NCBI RefSeq assembly: GCF_006716765.1
Contig: NZ_VFPO01000001.1
Location: 6,634,001 to 6,698,000 of the forward strand
Length of the DNA stretch: 64,000 bases
From: Actinomadura hallensis
Lineage (GTDB): Bacteria > Actinomycetota > Actinomycetes > Streptosporangiales > Streptosporangiaceae
Direction: 5' to 3'
In this document: in pieces, positions 14,877 to 25,372 of the stretch
How the letters are laid out: each line of letters begins with the position of its first letter
Numbering within the stretch: position 1 is the first letter of the stretch
Translations under genes and position numbers: made by a program
Notes under the pieces: model-generated
The model's database searches: none
What the model was told of the DNA's origin: nothing
The model's input: only the letters and a program-made list of their open reading frames with translations

Positions 14877-15740
14877 CTACTTGAGGAGGCGGGACAGGCG
14901 GCGGTCGGCCAGGGGCTTGCCGCCCGTCTGGCAGGTCGGGCAGTACTGGAGGGACGAGTCGGCGAACGACACCTCGCGGATCGTGTCGCCGCACACGGGG
15001 CACTTCTGGCCGGTGCGCGCGTGCACCCGCAGGCCGGTCTTCTTCTCGCCCTTGAGGTCCTGGGCCTCGAGGCCGCGCGACCGTTCGACCGCGTCCCGGA
15101 GGGTCGTCACGATGGCCTCGTGCAGGGTCGCCACGTCCTCCTCGGTCAGGGTCGCGGCGATCTTGAAGGGGGACATCCTCGCCGCGTGCAGCACCTCGTC
15201 GGAGTAGGCGTTGCCGATCCCCGCGATCACCCTCTGGTCGCGCAGCAGCCCCTTGATCTGGGTGCGCTTGCCGTCGACGATCGCGGCGAGCGCCCCGGGG
15301 GTGAACGCGTCGTCCAGCGGGTCGGGTCCGAGGGACGCCACGCCCGGCACGTCGGCGGGGTCGCGGACGACGTAGACCGCGAGGCCCTTCTTCGTGCCGG
15401 CCTCCGTCAGGTCGAAGCCGGAGCCGTCGTCCAGGTGGACGCGCAGGGCGAGCGGGTTCCTGCCGCCGGGCCGGACGGGCTTCGCCGGGACCTCGTCCCG
15501 CCACCGCAGCCAGCCCGCGCGGGCCAGGTGGATCACCAGGTGGAGCCCGTCGACGTCCAGGTCGAGGAACTTGCCGTGCCGGGACGCGCCGGTGATCGTC
15601 AGCCCGCCCAGCGCGGTCACCGGCGGGTCGTAGGTCTTCAGCGCGGAGACGGCGACCACGTCGACGCGGGCGACGGCGCGGCCGACCGCCCGCTCCCGCA
15701 GGAAGCCCGCCAGGGCCTCCACCTCTGGCAGCTCAGGCAT
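14877..15740 (-). CDS. Fpg/Nei-family DNA glycosylase
   Basis: This bifunctional base-excision-repair glycosylase/AP lyase has 287 residues. The catalytic N-terminus is MPELPEVEAL (Pro2 nucleophile, Glu3). Other features are the H2TH region with IKGLLRDQRVIAGIGNAYSDEVL and a C-terminal zinc finger CPVCGD...YCPTC. ATG 15740 must be the start because processing exposes Pro2, and GGGAGG lies about ten bases upstream. It resembles actinobacterial Nei2-type enzymes. It is a stand-alone gene. Confidence 0.9.
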   Translation of the reverse strand: MPELPEVEALAGFLRERAVGRAVARVDVVAVSALKTYDPPVTALGGLTITGASRHGKFLDLDVDGLHLVIHLARAGWLRWRDEVPAKPVRPGGRNPLALRVHLDDGSGFDLTEAGTKKGLAVYVVRDPADVPGVASLGPDPLDDAFTPGALAAIVDGKRTQIKGLLRDQRVIAGIGNAYSDEVLHAARMSPFKIAATLTEEDVATLHEAIVTTLRDAVERSRGLEAQDLKGEKKTGLRVHARTGQKCPVCGDTIREVSFADSSLQYCPTCQTGGKPLADRRLSRLLK

Positions 15741-15842
15741 GTCGTGAGCCCTCCCATCCTCGCCGGCCCGGGAGAAACAGCAGGTCGGACGGCTTGAGGG
15801 GCGGCGGCGAGACGCCTCCACGATATCCGCCCGGACGGTGGT

Positions 15843-17444
15843 TCAGCCGCCGTCCGGGTCCACGATCGCGGCGGGCAGGTAGCCGGGGGCCGCCGGGATC
15901 TCCCAGCCGAGGTCGCGGCGCGCATGGCAGGCCAGCGCCAGCACGCCGAAGTCGATCAGGCCGTCGGGGTCGTCGCGGCGGGAGGCGACGCCGTAGTGGT
16001 CGCGGTGCGCCGCGAGGGCGTCGGTGAGGGCCGCCGCGAATCCCTCCCGGTCGCCGTCCACCAGCCGGGACAGCGGGGCGGCGGGCGGTCCGAGGAAGTC
16101 CGGGCGGGCGTCCGAGATCTCCTTCACGAGGGCGACCGCCGTGTCCGCCGCCCGGCCCGCGGGTCCGGCGCTCAGGTAGGTGCGGAGAGCGACGTGATAG
16201 GCGCGGTGGACGGGCGACATGTGCGCCGCGAGGTCGTCGGGGTGGACGCTCAGCAGCAGGTCACGCCGCTCCTCGGAGCCGGTGATCAGTGCGAGCGCCA
16301 TCGCGGTGTTCCACGTGAAACTTGTGGCCTCGCTCGTCATGGGAGCGGCCTTCAAAGGGGCGGTGCGTCCGCCGATGGCGACCCTGACCGTGTCCTCGGT
16401 CGCCGCCGTGACGGCGAAGAGCGCGGCGGTGAGCTGCGACGCCAGCTCCAGGGCCTCCCGCTGGCGCGGGTCGCGCCCCTCGGGGTCGAGGACCGAGCGG
16501 AGGCGGAAGCGCTGGAGCTGGTTGCGGGCGTTCATGGTGAGCGCGAGGGGCAGCCGCTCCGCCTTGAGGGCGGGTTTCCAGACGGTCTCGATCATCGACG
16601 GCGTCCCGCGGTCGATGACGTCGAGCTGCTTGGAGACGTCGTCCGGGAAGGGCGGGCGCTCCACCGGACCGACCGCCGGGCCGGTGCGCGTCGCGCCGCC
16701 GGTGAGGCGCCGGGGGAGGTAGTCGGATTCGATCCGCTGCGCCCAGCCGTTGCGCCGGACGGCGAGGGCGGTGAGCGCGAGCGGCGCGGTCGGCAGCAGC
16801 GTGCCGGGAGGCGGGTCGGCGGCCACGGGTCCGGTGAGCATGGCGGCGATCGCCTGCCAGAAGGCGTCCTGGTCGCCGGTGGCCAGGGCGTGGAGTGCGC
16901 GCTCCTGGTCCGATCGGGGAGTCGCCATGAGGTCGGCTGTGCGTCCCCCATCACGGAAGACGAGGTCGTACAGGGCCTGGACGTAGGGGGACGGTGCGTC
17001 CCCGGCCGCCCGATCGAAGGCGCTTTGCCGCCTGCGCGGATCACTGGTGACGATCCACAGGTAGAGGGCCTCGATCCAATCGGGCCCGTGCACCGGGTCG
17101 GCGCGGCGGACCTGCTCGGACGTGCCGTGGTAGGAGACGCCGGTGCCGGTGTAAGGGAGGACGACCGCGAGCGGCTCGTCCGGCGGCGCCGTGGCCAGCT
17201 CCAGGGCGAAGAGGCGGGCTTCGGCCGCGGAGTGCAGCGCCGTGAACGCGTCGTGGTCGATCTCCGGGTTCTCCGCCGACCGCGCCCCGGCGTAGTCGAG
17301 CAGGTCGTCGCCGATCAGCCGCCAGCCGTCCGGGTCGCGTCCCGCCTGCTCCTGCAGGTCGACCGCCCGGTGGATCCGCTCGGCGAAGTGCTCGGCCGCC
17401 TCGCGCAGCCTCTCGGCCGCGACCGCGTGCCGCTCGATCCTCAT
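15843..17444 (-). CDS. Duplicated Imm49-like immunity-family protein
   Basis: This 533-residue soluble protein appears to contain two divergent copies of an Imm49-type module. In copy 1 (about 65-250), TGDQDAFWQAI is followed by LALTALAVRRNGW and SDYLPRRL. In copy 2 (about 330-530), DGDREGFAAAL is followed by LALACHARRDLGW and GYLPAAI. Imm49 proteins neutralise polymorphic toxins in other bacteria. No toxin gene is adjacent, so it may be an orphan immunity protein or a domesticated relative. ATG 17444 has AGGAG six bases upstream; the open frame extends further but without such a site. Confidence 0.65.
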   Translation of the reverse strand: MRIERHAVAAERLREAAEHFAERIHRAVDLQEQAGRDPDGWRLIGDDLLDYAGARSAENPEIDHDAFTALHSAAEARLFALELATAPPDEPLAVVLPYTGTGVSYHGTSEQVRRADPVHGPDWIEALYLWIVTSDPRRRQSAFDRAAGDAPSPYVQALYDLVFRDGGRTADLMATPRSDQERALHALATGDQDAFWQAIAAMLTGPVAADPPPGTLLPTAPLALTALAVRRNGWAQRIESDYLPRRLTGGATRTGPAVGPVERPPFPDDVSKQLDVIDRGTPSMIETVWKPALKAERLPLALTMNARNQLQRFRLRSVLDPEGRDPRQREALELASQLTAALFAVTAATEDTVRVAIGGRTAPLKAAPMTSEATSFTWNTAMALALITGSEERRDLLLSVHPDDLAAHMSPVHRAYHVALRTYLSAGPAGRAADTAVALVKEISDARPDFLGPPAAPLSRLVDGDREGFAAALTDALAAHRDHYGVASRRDDPDGLIDFGVLALACHARRDLGWEIPAAPGYLPAAIVDPDGG

Positions 17445-17829
17445 GTACCGCTCCTCGAGATCATCGTTGATGATCTTCTGACGCGGGGAGGAGGTGCGGG
17501 GATCCCCGCGGTTCGCGCGACTTCGGGCGTTCTGGTGCGGCACCCTGATCGTGGCGCGGCGAGCGGGTTCACGGACCGTGAGCCGGGTCGCCCACAGGGC
17601 TGTGGAAGGCTGTGGATAAGCCTGTGCATAACGTGGAGTTCGCGCGAACTGTACGGCTTTTCCAGGGGCGATACCACAGCGTATTCGGGCGAACCGGCGG
17701 AGCGAGGGCTCGGGCGGCCGTCACACAGGGTGTGGATAACTCTCCTGTAACGACCTCCGGGTAACGGCTGCGAGGCCCGCGTGGACGGCCCGCCGCGCGT
17801 CTCTCGCCGGCGTGACCGGAATCTCGAAA

Positions 17830-17845
17830 TAACCCCTAGGGGGTA
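17830..17845. promoter_or_regulatory. CsoR-type copper operator, distal
   Basis: TAACCCCTAGGGGGTA is a near-perfect palindrome centred on CTAG. It matches the G/C-tract dyads bound by actinobacterial CsoR repressors and lies about 90 bp upstream of copZ. The csoR gene itself is not in the window. Confidence 0.75.
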
Positions 17846-17891
17846 GGGGTTGTGCAGAGCGGCCGGCTATGGCAGCATGAGGCGCGTCAGA

Positions 17892-17906
17892 TACCCCTAG
17901 GGGGTA
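17892..17906. promoter_or_regulatory. CsoR-type copper operator, proximal
   Basis: TACCCCTAGGGGGTA lies 18 bp upstream of the copZ start, just before the GAGGAG ribosome-binding site. It would overlap the promoter and transcript start. Its near-identity to the distal site suggests cooperative CsoR repression relieved by Cu(I). Confidence 0.8.
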
Positions 17907-17923
17907 CTTGAGAGGAGAAGTGG

Positions 17924-18130
17924 ATGAGCACCGCCACCTACACCGTCACCGGGATGACCTGCGGTCACTGCGTCAGCTCCGTCAAGGAGGAGGTCGGCCA
18001 GATCGCCGGTGTCACCGGTGTCGACGTCGACCTGGAGACCGGCCGCGTCACCGTGACGAGCGACGCCCCCATCGACGAGGCCGCGGTCAAGGACGCCGTC
18101 GAAGAGGCCGGATACGAGCTGAAGCCATGA
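17924..18130 (+). CDS. copZ: Copper chaperone (HMA domain)
   Basis: This 68-residue HMA protein has the metal-binding motif GMTCGHCVSSV at residues 10-20. It binds Cu(I) through two Cys and passes it to CopA. AGGAG stands eight bases before ATG 17924. It is the first gene of a three-gene copper operon with two CsoR operators upstream. Confidence 0.93.
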   Translation: MSTATYTVTGMTCGHCVSSVKEEVGQIAGVTGVDVDLETGRVTVTSDAPIDEAAVKDAVEEAGYELKP

Positions 18131-18189
18131 CCGGCGCGCGCCCCGGCGGGCGGGGTGCGCGACCGGGCGACCGAGCGGAGTGAGTCGCC

Positions 18190-19182
18190 ATGAACAGTGC
18201 GACCAAAGTGGGGGCCTACGCCGTGGGCCTGGCCGTCGTCTTCGGCGGCGCAGCGGGGATCGGCAAGGCCGTCGGGCCGGTCGGTTCCACGGCCGAGACC
18301 GCGTCCCACAAGGCCGGATCCCACCAAGCCGAATCCCACCGAACCGGAGGCCACAGCGAGACCGGAGGCCACGACCAGAGCGGCGGGCACGCCGCTGAAC
18401 CCGCGCACCTGCCTGGGGGCCTCCAGACGTCCGAGGACGGATACACGCTCGTCCCCCGCACGACGACCCTGACGCCGGGCGAGCGCACGGACTTCACGTT
18501 CACCGTCAACGGCCCGGACGGCAGGCCCGTCACCGGGTTCGAGCCGCTGCACGGAAAGCGCCTCCACCTGATCATCGCGCGGCGCGACCTTTCGGGCTTC
18601 CAGCACCTGCACCCGACGCTGACCGCCGGCGGGGTCTGGAGCGTTCCGGTCACGCTGCCGAAACCGGGCGTGTACCGCTTCTTCACCGACGTCCAGCCGG
18701 AAGGCGCGCGGCGGCAGCTCACCCTGGGCACCGACATCACCGCCCCGGGCGACCTGCGTCCCACGCCGCTGCCGAAGCCCGAGAAGGTGGCGAAGGCGGA
18801 CGGTTACGAGGTCAGGCTGGACGGCGGCCTCACGCCGGGCAAGACCACCGAGCTCACCCTTACCGTGAGCAAGGACGGCGAGCCCGTCACCGACCTGCAG
18901 CCCTACCTGGAGGCGTACGGCCACCTGGTGGCGTTGCGTCAGGGCGACCTCGCCTACCTCCACGTCCACCCAGAGGGAGAGCCCGGCGACGGCAAGACGA
19001 AGCCCGGCCCCGGCATAACCTTCTTCGCCGAAGCGCCGAGCCTGGGCGCCTACCGTCTGTACCTGGACTTCAAGCACGACGGCGAAGTCCGCACGGCCGA
19101 GTTCACCGTGCACGCCGGGGACGCCGGAGTCCCCGCCCAGGAGCCAGGGCCGGACCACGACGACCGTCCCCACACGCACTGA
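18190..19182 (+). CDS. Exported His-rich copper-associated protein
   Basis: This 330-residue protein starts at ATG 18190. A hydrophobic N-terminal helix (VGAYAVGLAVVFGGAAGIG) is followed by a His/Ser/Gly-rich segment (about 37-70: SHKAGSHQAESH, GGHSETGGHDQSGGH). Then come two beta-rich repeats carrying FQHLHPTL and AYLHVHPEG and a tail HDDRPHTH. The paired HLHP/HVHP motifs and operon position between copZ and copA indicate extracytoplasmic copper binding or buffering. It resembles actinobacterial proteins annotated only as secreted hypothetical. No enzyme motif is seen. Confidence 0.8.
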   Translation: MNSATKVGAYAVGLAVVFGGAAGIGKAVGPVGSTAETASHKAGSHQAESHRTGGHSETGGHDQSGGHAAEPAHLPGGLQTSEDGYTLVPRTTTLTPGERTDFTFTVNGPDGRPVTGFEPLHGKRLHLIIARRDLSGFQHLHPTLTAGGVWSVPVTLPKPGVYRFFTDVQPEGARRQLTLGTDITAPGDLRPTPLPKPEKVAKADGYEVRLDGGLTPGKTTELTLTVSKDGEPVTDLQPYLEAYGHLVALRQGDLAYLHVHPEGEPGDGKTKPGPGITFFAEAPSLGAYRLYLDFKHDGEVRTAEFTVHAGDAGVPAQEPGPDHDDRPHTH

Positions 19183-19209
19183 CCGCACGATCGACGCAGA
19201 GGAGGAGCG

Positions 19210-21519
<2,310 letters not shown>

Positions 21520-21527
21520 CCTCGCGC

Positions 21528-21560
21528 ACGGCGCGGCTTCCGTCCCGGGAGCCGCGCCGT
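21528..21560. terminator. Bidirectional terminator between copA and marR-type gene
   Basis: ACGGCGCGGCT (21528-21538) pairs with AGCCGCGCCGT (21550-21560). It sits between two convergent stop codons and can serve both. Confidence 0.7.
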
Positions 21561-21581
21561 CGTCTTCCGCGGAGGCGCAGG

Positions 21582-22031
21582 TCAGGGACGGAGACGGGCC
21601 ATGAGGGGGGCCAGGGCCGGATCCGCGGCGGCGGCGTCCAGGGCCTCGGTCAGGGTCTCGGCGTAGGTGGGGGCGGCCTTGGCCTGGACGGCGCGGCCCT
21701 CGTCGGTGATGACCGTGTAGACGCCGCGGCGGTCCTTGGGGCACATGTCGCGGCGGGTGAGGCCGGCGGCCTCCAGGCGGGCGACGAGGCGGCTGACGGA
21801 GCTCTGGTTGAGGCCGATGAGGTCGGCGAGCTCCTGCATCCGCAGTTCGCCGTCTTCGGCGCGGGCCAGCCGGCACAGGGCGCGGTACTCCGACAGGCCG
21901 ATGCCGTGCCGCCGCTGAATCGCCTTCGCGAGGCGGTTCTCGACGCGTCCGTGCAGGGTGACGACGCCGTCCCAGAGCGCCCCGTCGTCGGTGACGGTGC
22001 TCGCGATCGTGCCTTCGGCGCCAGCGCTCAT
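21582..22031 (-). CDS. MarR-family transcriptional regulator
   Basis: This 149-residue winged-helix repressor has a recognition region LADLIGLNQSSVSRLVARLEAAGL and wing DMCPKDRRGVYTVITDEGR. ATG 22031 has AGGAGG about nine bases upstream. It is divergent from an old-yellow-enzyme reductase, a frequent pairing in which the regulator senses electrophiles and represses the reductase. The Cys in the wing could be the sensor (inference). The 98-bp intergenic region holds a TGCATG-TG-CATGCA palindrome. Confidence 0.88.
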   Translation of the reverse strand: MSAGAEGTIASTVTDDGALWDGVVTLHGRVENRLAKAIQRRHGIGLSEYRALCRLARAEDGELRMQELADLIGLNQSSVSRLVARLEAAGLTRRDMCPKDRRGVYTVITDEGRAVQAKAAPTYAETLTEALDAAAADPALAPLMARLRP

Positions 22032-22082
22032 CTCGGGATCCCTCCTTGCCGTTGACACCAGCTTACATGTGGTGGCAATCTC

Positions 22083-22115
22083 TGCATGTGCATGCAATTG
22101 ATGTAGATGCACGAA
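22083..22115. promoter_or_regulatory. Probable MarR operator region
   Basis: TGCATGTGCATGCA (22083-22096) is a perfect inverted repeat with a 2-base centre. Overlapping it, GTGCAT and ATGCAC flank 13 bases further right. It lies midway between the divergent MarR and reductase starts. Confidence 0.6.
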
Positions 22116-22129
22116 TCGGAGGCCCGTCG

Positions 22130-23212
22130 ATGACCAGTCCGCTCCTGCTCCCCTACGAAGGGCCGCGTCTGCGGACGCCCAACCGCATCGTCATGGCGCC
22201 CATGACCCGGGGCCGCGCCGACGACGCCACCGGCGTCCCCCATCCGCTGACCGCCACGTACTACGCGCAGCGCGCGTCCGCCGGGCTGATCGTCAGCGAG
22301 GGTCTCTGGCCGAACGCGCTCGGCAAGGGCGGACCCGGCATCCCGGGCATGGTCGGCGACGCGCAGGTCGCCGGATGGCGCGAGGTCACCGACGCCGTCC
22401 ACACCGCCGGAGGGACGATCTACGCGCAGCTCTGGCACGTGGGACGGGTGACCCACCCCCTCAACCTCCCGGGCGGCGCGACACCCGTCGCGCCCTCGCC
22501 CGTCCGGATCGAGGGGGAGCCGATCTACACGAGCCGCGGCGACGTCGAGCACGTCACGCCCCGCGCCATGACGGCCGCCGAGGTGGACGCGACGATCGCC
22601 GACTTCGCCGCCGCGGCCCGCAACGCCGTCCGGGCGGGGTTCGACGGGGTGGAGGTGCACGGGGCGAACGGCTACCTCGTCCAGCAGTTCCTCGCCGAGA
22701 ACACCAACCGGCGCACCGACCGGTACGGCGGCTCCCGCGCCGGGCGGCTGCGGTTCGCGCTGGACGTCGTGGAGGCCGTGGCCGCCGAGATCGGGCCCGG
22801 GCGCGTCGGCCTGCGCATCTCCCCGCACAACCCGGAGAACGAGATCGCCGAGGAGGACCCGCAGGGCACCTACCGGGCGCTCGTCGACGCCCTCGACCCG
22901 CTGGGCCTCGCCTACCTGCACGTCATCGAGCGCGGGGCCTACGGGGCGCTGGCCGACCTGCGCCCCCGCTGGTCGGGGACGCTGATCGGGAACTTCAACG
23001 GCCCGGAGCCCACGTCCCCGAAGGCCGGCGAGGAGGTCGTCGCCGTGGGCCTCGCCGACCTGTTCTCCTTCGGGCGGCTGTTCATCTCCAACCCCGACCT
23101 GCCGGGCCGCTTCGCGGCGGGCGCGCCGCTCGCCCCGCACGATCCGGACCTCGCCTACGGCGGCGGAGCGGAAGGCTACGTCGACTACCCGGCCCTTGTC
23201 GCGGAGCACTGA
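22130..23212 (+). CDS. Alkene reductase (old yellow enzyme family)
   Basis: This 360-residue FMN enzyme reduces activated C=C bonds or nitro compounds with NAD(P)H. Motifs are NRIVMAPMTRGR, YYAQRASAGLIVSEG, AQLWHVGRV, the substrate-binding VEVHGANGYLVQQF and the ring-stacking NRRTDRYGG. The phosphate-binding end is FGRLFISNPDLPGR. It corresponds to the NemA/XenB class by length and motifs. GGAGG stands before ATG 22130. It is probably controlled by the divergent MarR gene. Confidence 0.93.
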   Translation: MTSPLLLPYEGPRLRTPNRIVMAPMTRGRADDATGVPHPLTATYYAQRASAGLIVSEGLWPNALGKGGPGIPGMVGDAQVAGWREVTDAVHTAGGTIYAQLWHVGRVTHPLNLPGGATPVAPSPVRIEGEPIYTSRGDVEHVTPRAMTAAEVDATIADFAAAARNAVRAGFDGVEVHGANGYLVQQFLAENTNRRTDRYGGSRAGRLRFALDVVEAVAAEIGPGRVGLRISPHNPENEIAEEDPQGTYRALVDALDPLGLAYLHVIERGAYGALADLRPRWSGTLIGNFNGPEPTSPKAGEEVVAVGLADLFSFGRLFISNPDLPGRFAAGAPLAPHDPDLAYGGGAEGYVDYPALVAEH

Positions 23213-23213
23213 C

Positions 23214-23253
23214 CGGGCCCGCACGGAGACGATCGGGCCCGCACGGAGACGAC
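23214..23253. repeat. 20-bp tandem duplication
   Basis: CGGGCCCGCACGGAGACGAT at 23214-23233 is followed directly by the same 20-mer with one changed base (23234-23253). It lies between the reductase stop and its terminator. Confidence 0.75.
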
Positions 23254-23292
23254 CAGGACCCCGCCGGATCGTGCTCCGGCGGGGCCCTGGTC
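23251..23292 (+). terminator. Terminator after alkene reductase
   Basis: Two 18-base arms (23251-23268 and 23275-23292) pair with a single mismatch around a 6-base loop. It lies 38 bp past the stop codon. Confidence 0.75.
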
Positions 23293-23492
23293 CAAGACCG
23301 GTGTGCGGGTCGCCTCTCGGCGAAAGGCGCAACACGGCTCCAGCCGAACGGTATTCCGTGAAGGCAAAAGGTGAGGCCCGGGGACACCAGGCACACCGGC
23401 CGTCATGTACAACCCCCCGGGATCCCGGAATTGTTCCCGGTCCGCCGGACGATCGTGCGTACGCCTCACACCGAGGCGCGAATGCCTGCACA

Positions 23493-24152
23493 ATGACCCG
23501 GGTGGAACGGGCGGACGAGGGCCGGCTCCGTCGCGCCCTGCGAGCGGCGCAGGACGGCGACGAGGAGTCGTTCCGGCTGCTGTACCGCGACGTGCAGCCC
23601 CGCCTGATCCGGTTCGCGGGCGCCCTCGTCGGCGCCGACGCCGAGGACGTGACCTCGGAGGCGTGGCTGCAGATCGCCCGCGACCTGCCCTCGTTCCGCG
23701 GCGACCTCGACGGCTTCCGCGGCTGGACCGCGACCATCACCCGCCACCGCGCGCTCGACCACCTGCGCCGCCGGTCGCGCCGCCCCAGGGCCGACGTCCC
23801 CGTCGAGGACCTCGTCACTGTCGCGGCGGAGGTCGACACCGAACTCGACGCCCTCAACGGCATCGCCACCCACGACGCGATACGGCTGATCGCCGAACTT
23901 CCCCGCGACCAGGCCGAGGCGGTCCTGCTCCGCGTCGTCGTGGGCCTGGACGCCAAGACCGCGGGCAAGGTCCTCGGCAAGCGGTCGGGCGCCGTGCGCA
24001 CCGCCTCCTACCGCGGCCTGAAGCGCCTCGCCGAACTGCTCTCCCCGTCCCCCTCCGCGGCCATGCCCACCGCCTCCCGCACGACGGACGACGCCCGCCC
24101 CTTCTTCCCCGGTGACAAAAGTGGCGGAACGGGCGCTGAAGGGGTGGCATGA
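23493..24152 (+). CDS. ECF-type RNA polymerase sigma factor
   Basis: This 219-residue protein has sigma region 2 (ESFRLLYRDVQPRLIRFAGA ... FRGWTATITRHRALDHLRRR) and region 4 (IAELPRDQAEAVLLRVVVGL ... VLGKRSGAVRTASYRGLKRL). The tail from about residue 190 is Pro/Ser-rich. ATG 23493 gives the standard N-terminus; no Shine-Dalgarno sequence is visible, so the mRNA may be leaderless. The gene overlaps the next by ATGA, which marks the next product as its probable membrane partner. Confidence 0.88.
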   Translation: MTRVERADEGRLRRALRAAQDGDEESFRLLYRDVQPRLIRFAGALVGADAEDVTSEAWLQIARDLPSFRGDLDGFRGWTATITRHRALDHLRRRSRRPRADVPVEDLVTVAAEVDTELDALNGIATHDAIRLIAELPRDQAEAVLLRVVVGLDAKTAGKVLGKRSGAVRTASYRGLKRLAELLSPSPSAAMPTASRTTDDARPFFPGDKSGGTGAEGVA

Positions 24153-24847
24153 GCGACCAGCACGGACGCGGTGAACTCGACCGGCGCACCGCGGAACGCC
24201 TCCTCGACGGCGCGCGCGACCACGCGCGCCTGCACGCCCTGCTCTCGGCGGCCTCGGCGCCCGCCCGACCCGAGGAACTCGCGGGCGAGGACGCCGCTAT
24301 GGCGGCCTTCAAGGCCGCGCCCCGTCCCGCGCGGAGGTCCCGTCTCGACGCGGTGCGACGCTCCCTGACGGTCAAGGCGCTGGTCCTGATCGGCGGCTCG
24401 CTCATCCTCACCGGAGGAGCGGCCGCCTACGCCGCGATGAACGGTCACCTCCCGGGCCGCGCCCCGGCGCCCACCCCGACCCCCGCGCACGACGAGAAGA
24501 CCAGCACGGACCCGCAGCACAGCACCCCCGCCGCACCGCTGTCCGAGCGGCCGTCCGCGTCCGGCTCGCCGGGCGAGTCCCGAAGCGGCGCACCGGCTCG
24601 GCAGCGGCCGCCCGCCCCGGGAAAGCAACCCCCGGGCGGCCCCGGCGACGACCACGGCTCCCCGCCGCAGGAGAACTCGGGCAACGGCAGCCCACCGGGC
24701 CAGAACTCGGGCAACGGGAGCCCGCCCGGCCAGAACTCCGGGAACGGCAGAGGGCCGGGCCAGAACCCCGGGAAAGGCGGCCCACCGGGGAAGAACTCCG
24801 GCAATGGCAGCCCGCCCGGCCAGAACTCCGGCAACGGGAAACCCTGA
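24149..24847 (+). CDS. Membrane protein with decapeptide repeats, probable anti-sigma partner
   Basis: This 232-residue protein has a cytosolic N-terminal segment of about 70 residues (RTAERLLDGARDHARLHALL), one membrane helix (LTVKALVLIGGSLILTGGAA), then an extracytoplasmic low-complexity tail. That tail ends in six near-identical decapeptides of the type SPPGQNSGNG. Overlap with the ECF sigma gene, and the one-helix topology, suggest an anti-sigma factor. The usual zinc-binding HxxxCxxC is absent, so the role is inferred from context only. Confidence 0.7.
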   Translation: MSDQHGRGELDRRTAERLLDGARDHARLHALLSAASAPARPEELAGEDAAMAAFKAAPRPARRSRLDAVRRSLTVKALVLIGGSLILTGGAAAYAAMNGHLPGRAPAPTPTPAHDEKTSTDPQHSTPAAPLSERPSASGSPGESRSGAPARQRPPAPGKQPPGGPGDDHGSPPQENSGNGSPPGQNSGNGSPPGQNSGNGRGPGQNPGKGGPPGKNSGNGSPPGQNSGNGKP

Positions 24848-24865
24848 CCCGACCAGCGGAACGGG

Positions 24866-25276
24866 CTAGTCCAGGACGTGGGTCAGCGTGTCCGGACCGG
24901 TGATCGAGCGGTAGTAGCAGGTCGGGCGCGCCTCTCCCGTCGGCAGCGTCGTGTGGCACGCGCCGCCGGTCGTCCGGTTCACCAGGTAGAGCAGGGAGTT
25001 CTGCTCGCAGTTGACGCGGACGTCGACCAGCTCCAGGACGTCCCCGGAGGTGGCTCCCTTGCGCCACAGCTCGTTGCGGGACGTGGACCACAGGACGGCG
25101 ATCCGCTCCTCCAGCGTCGCCTTGAGCGCCTGGTCGTTGGCGTAGCCGATGAACAGGACGTCCCCGCTGCTCGCGTCCTGCAGGACGACCGGCACGACCC
25201 GCGCGCCGGTCGCCGCGACGCCGGCGAGCTTGTCGAAGTCCAGGGTGAGCCGGGTGCCTTCTTCGAGTTCGTTCAC
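24866..25276 (-). CDS. HisI-like phosphoribosyl-AMP cyclohydrolase homologue
   Basis: This 136-residue protein from GTG 25276 has the family segments VLFIGYANDQALKATLEE, LWSTSRNELWRKGATSG and GGACHT ... CYYR. True HisI enzymes carry a D-x-D-x-D metal triad before LL; here the segment reads VNCEQNSLLYLV, so the three Asp are Asn, Glu and Asn. It is not in a his operon. It may be a paralogue with altered metal use or substrate rather than the histidine-pathway enzyme. Confidence 0.7.
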   Translation of the reverse strand: MNELEEGTRLTLDFDKLAGVAATGARVVPVVLQDASSGDVLFIGYANDQALKATLEERIAVLWSTSRNELWRKGATSGDVLELVDVRVNCEQNSLLYLVNRTTGGACHTTLPTGEARPTCYYRSITGPDTLTHVLD

Positions 25277-25372
25277 CCGCCCATCCTGCCCGCCCGACCG
25301 CCCGCGGACGACCTGTAACCGGATCACGGCGGCCGACCGTGGCTGGGTCGTCGACGTGATCGGCCTGGACGG

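Larger units (their letters stand above)
17445..17923. other. Intergenic region with DnaA-box-like motifs and CsoR operators
   Basis: This 479-bp gap has no gene. It contains TGTGGATAA twice (17611-17619, 17731-17739), each the reverse complement of the DnaA box TTATCCACA. Near matches are TGTGGAAGG (17601-17609) and TGTGCATAA (17623-17631). Two CsoR-type palindromes lie at its right end. Neither dnaA nor dnaN is nearby. Confidence 0.5.
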
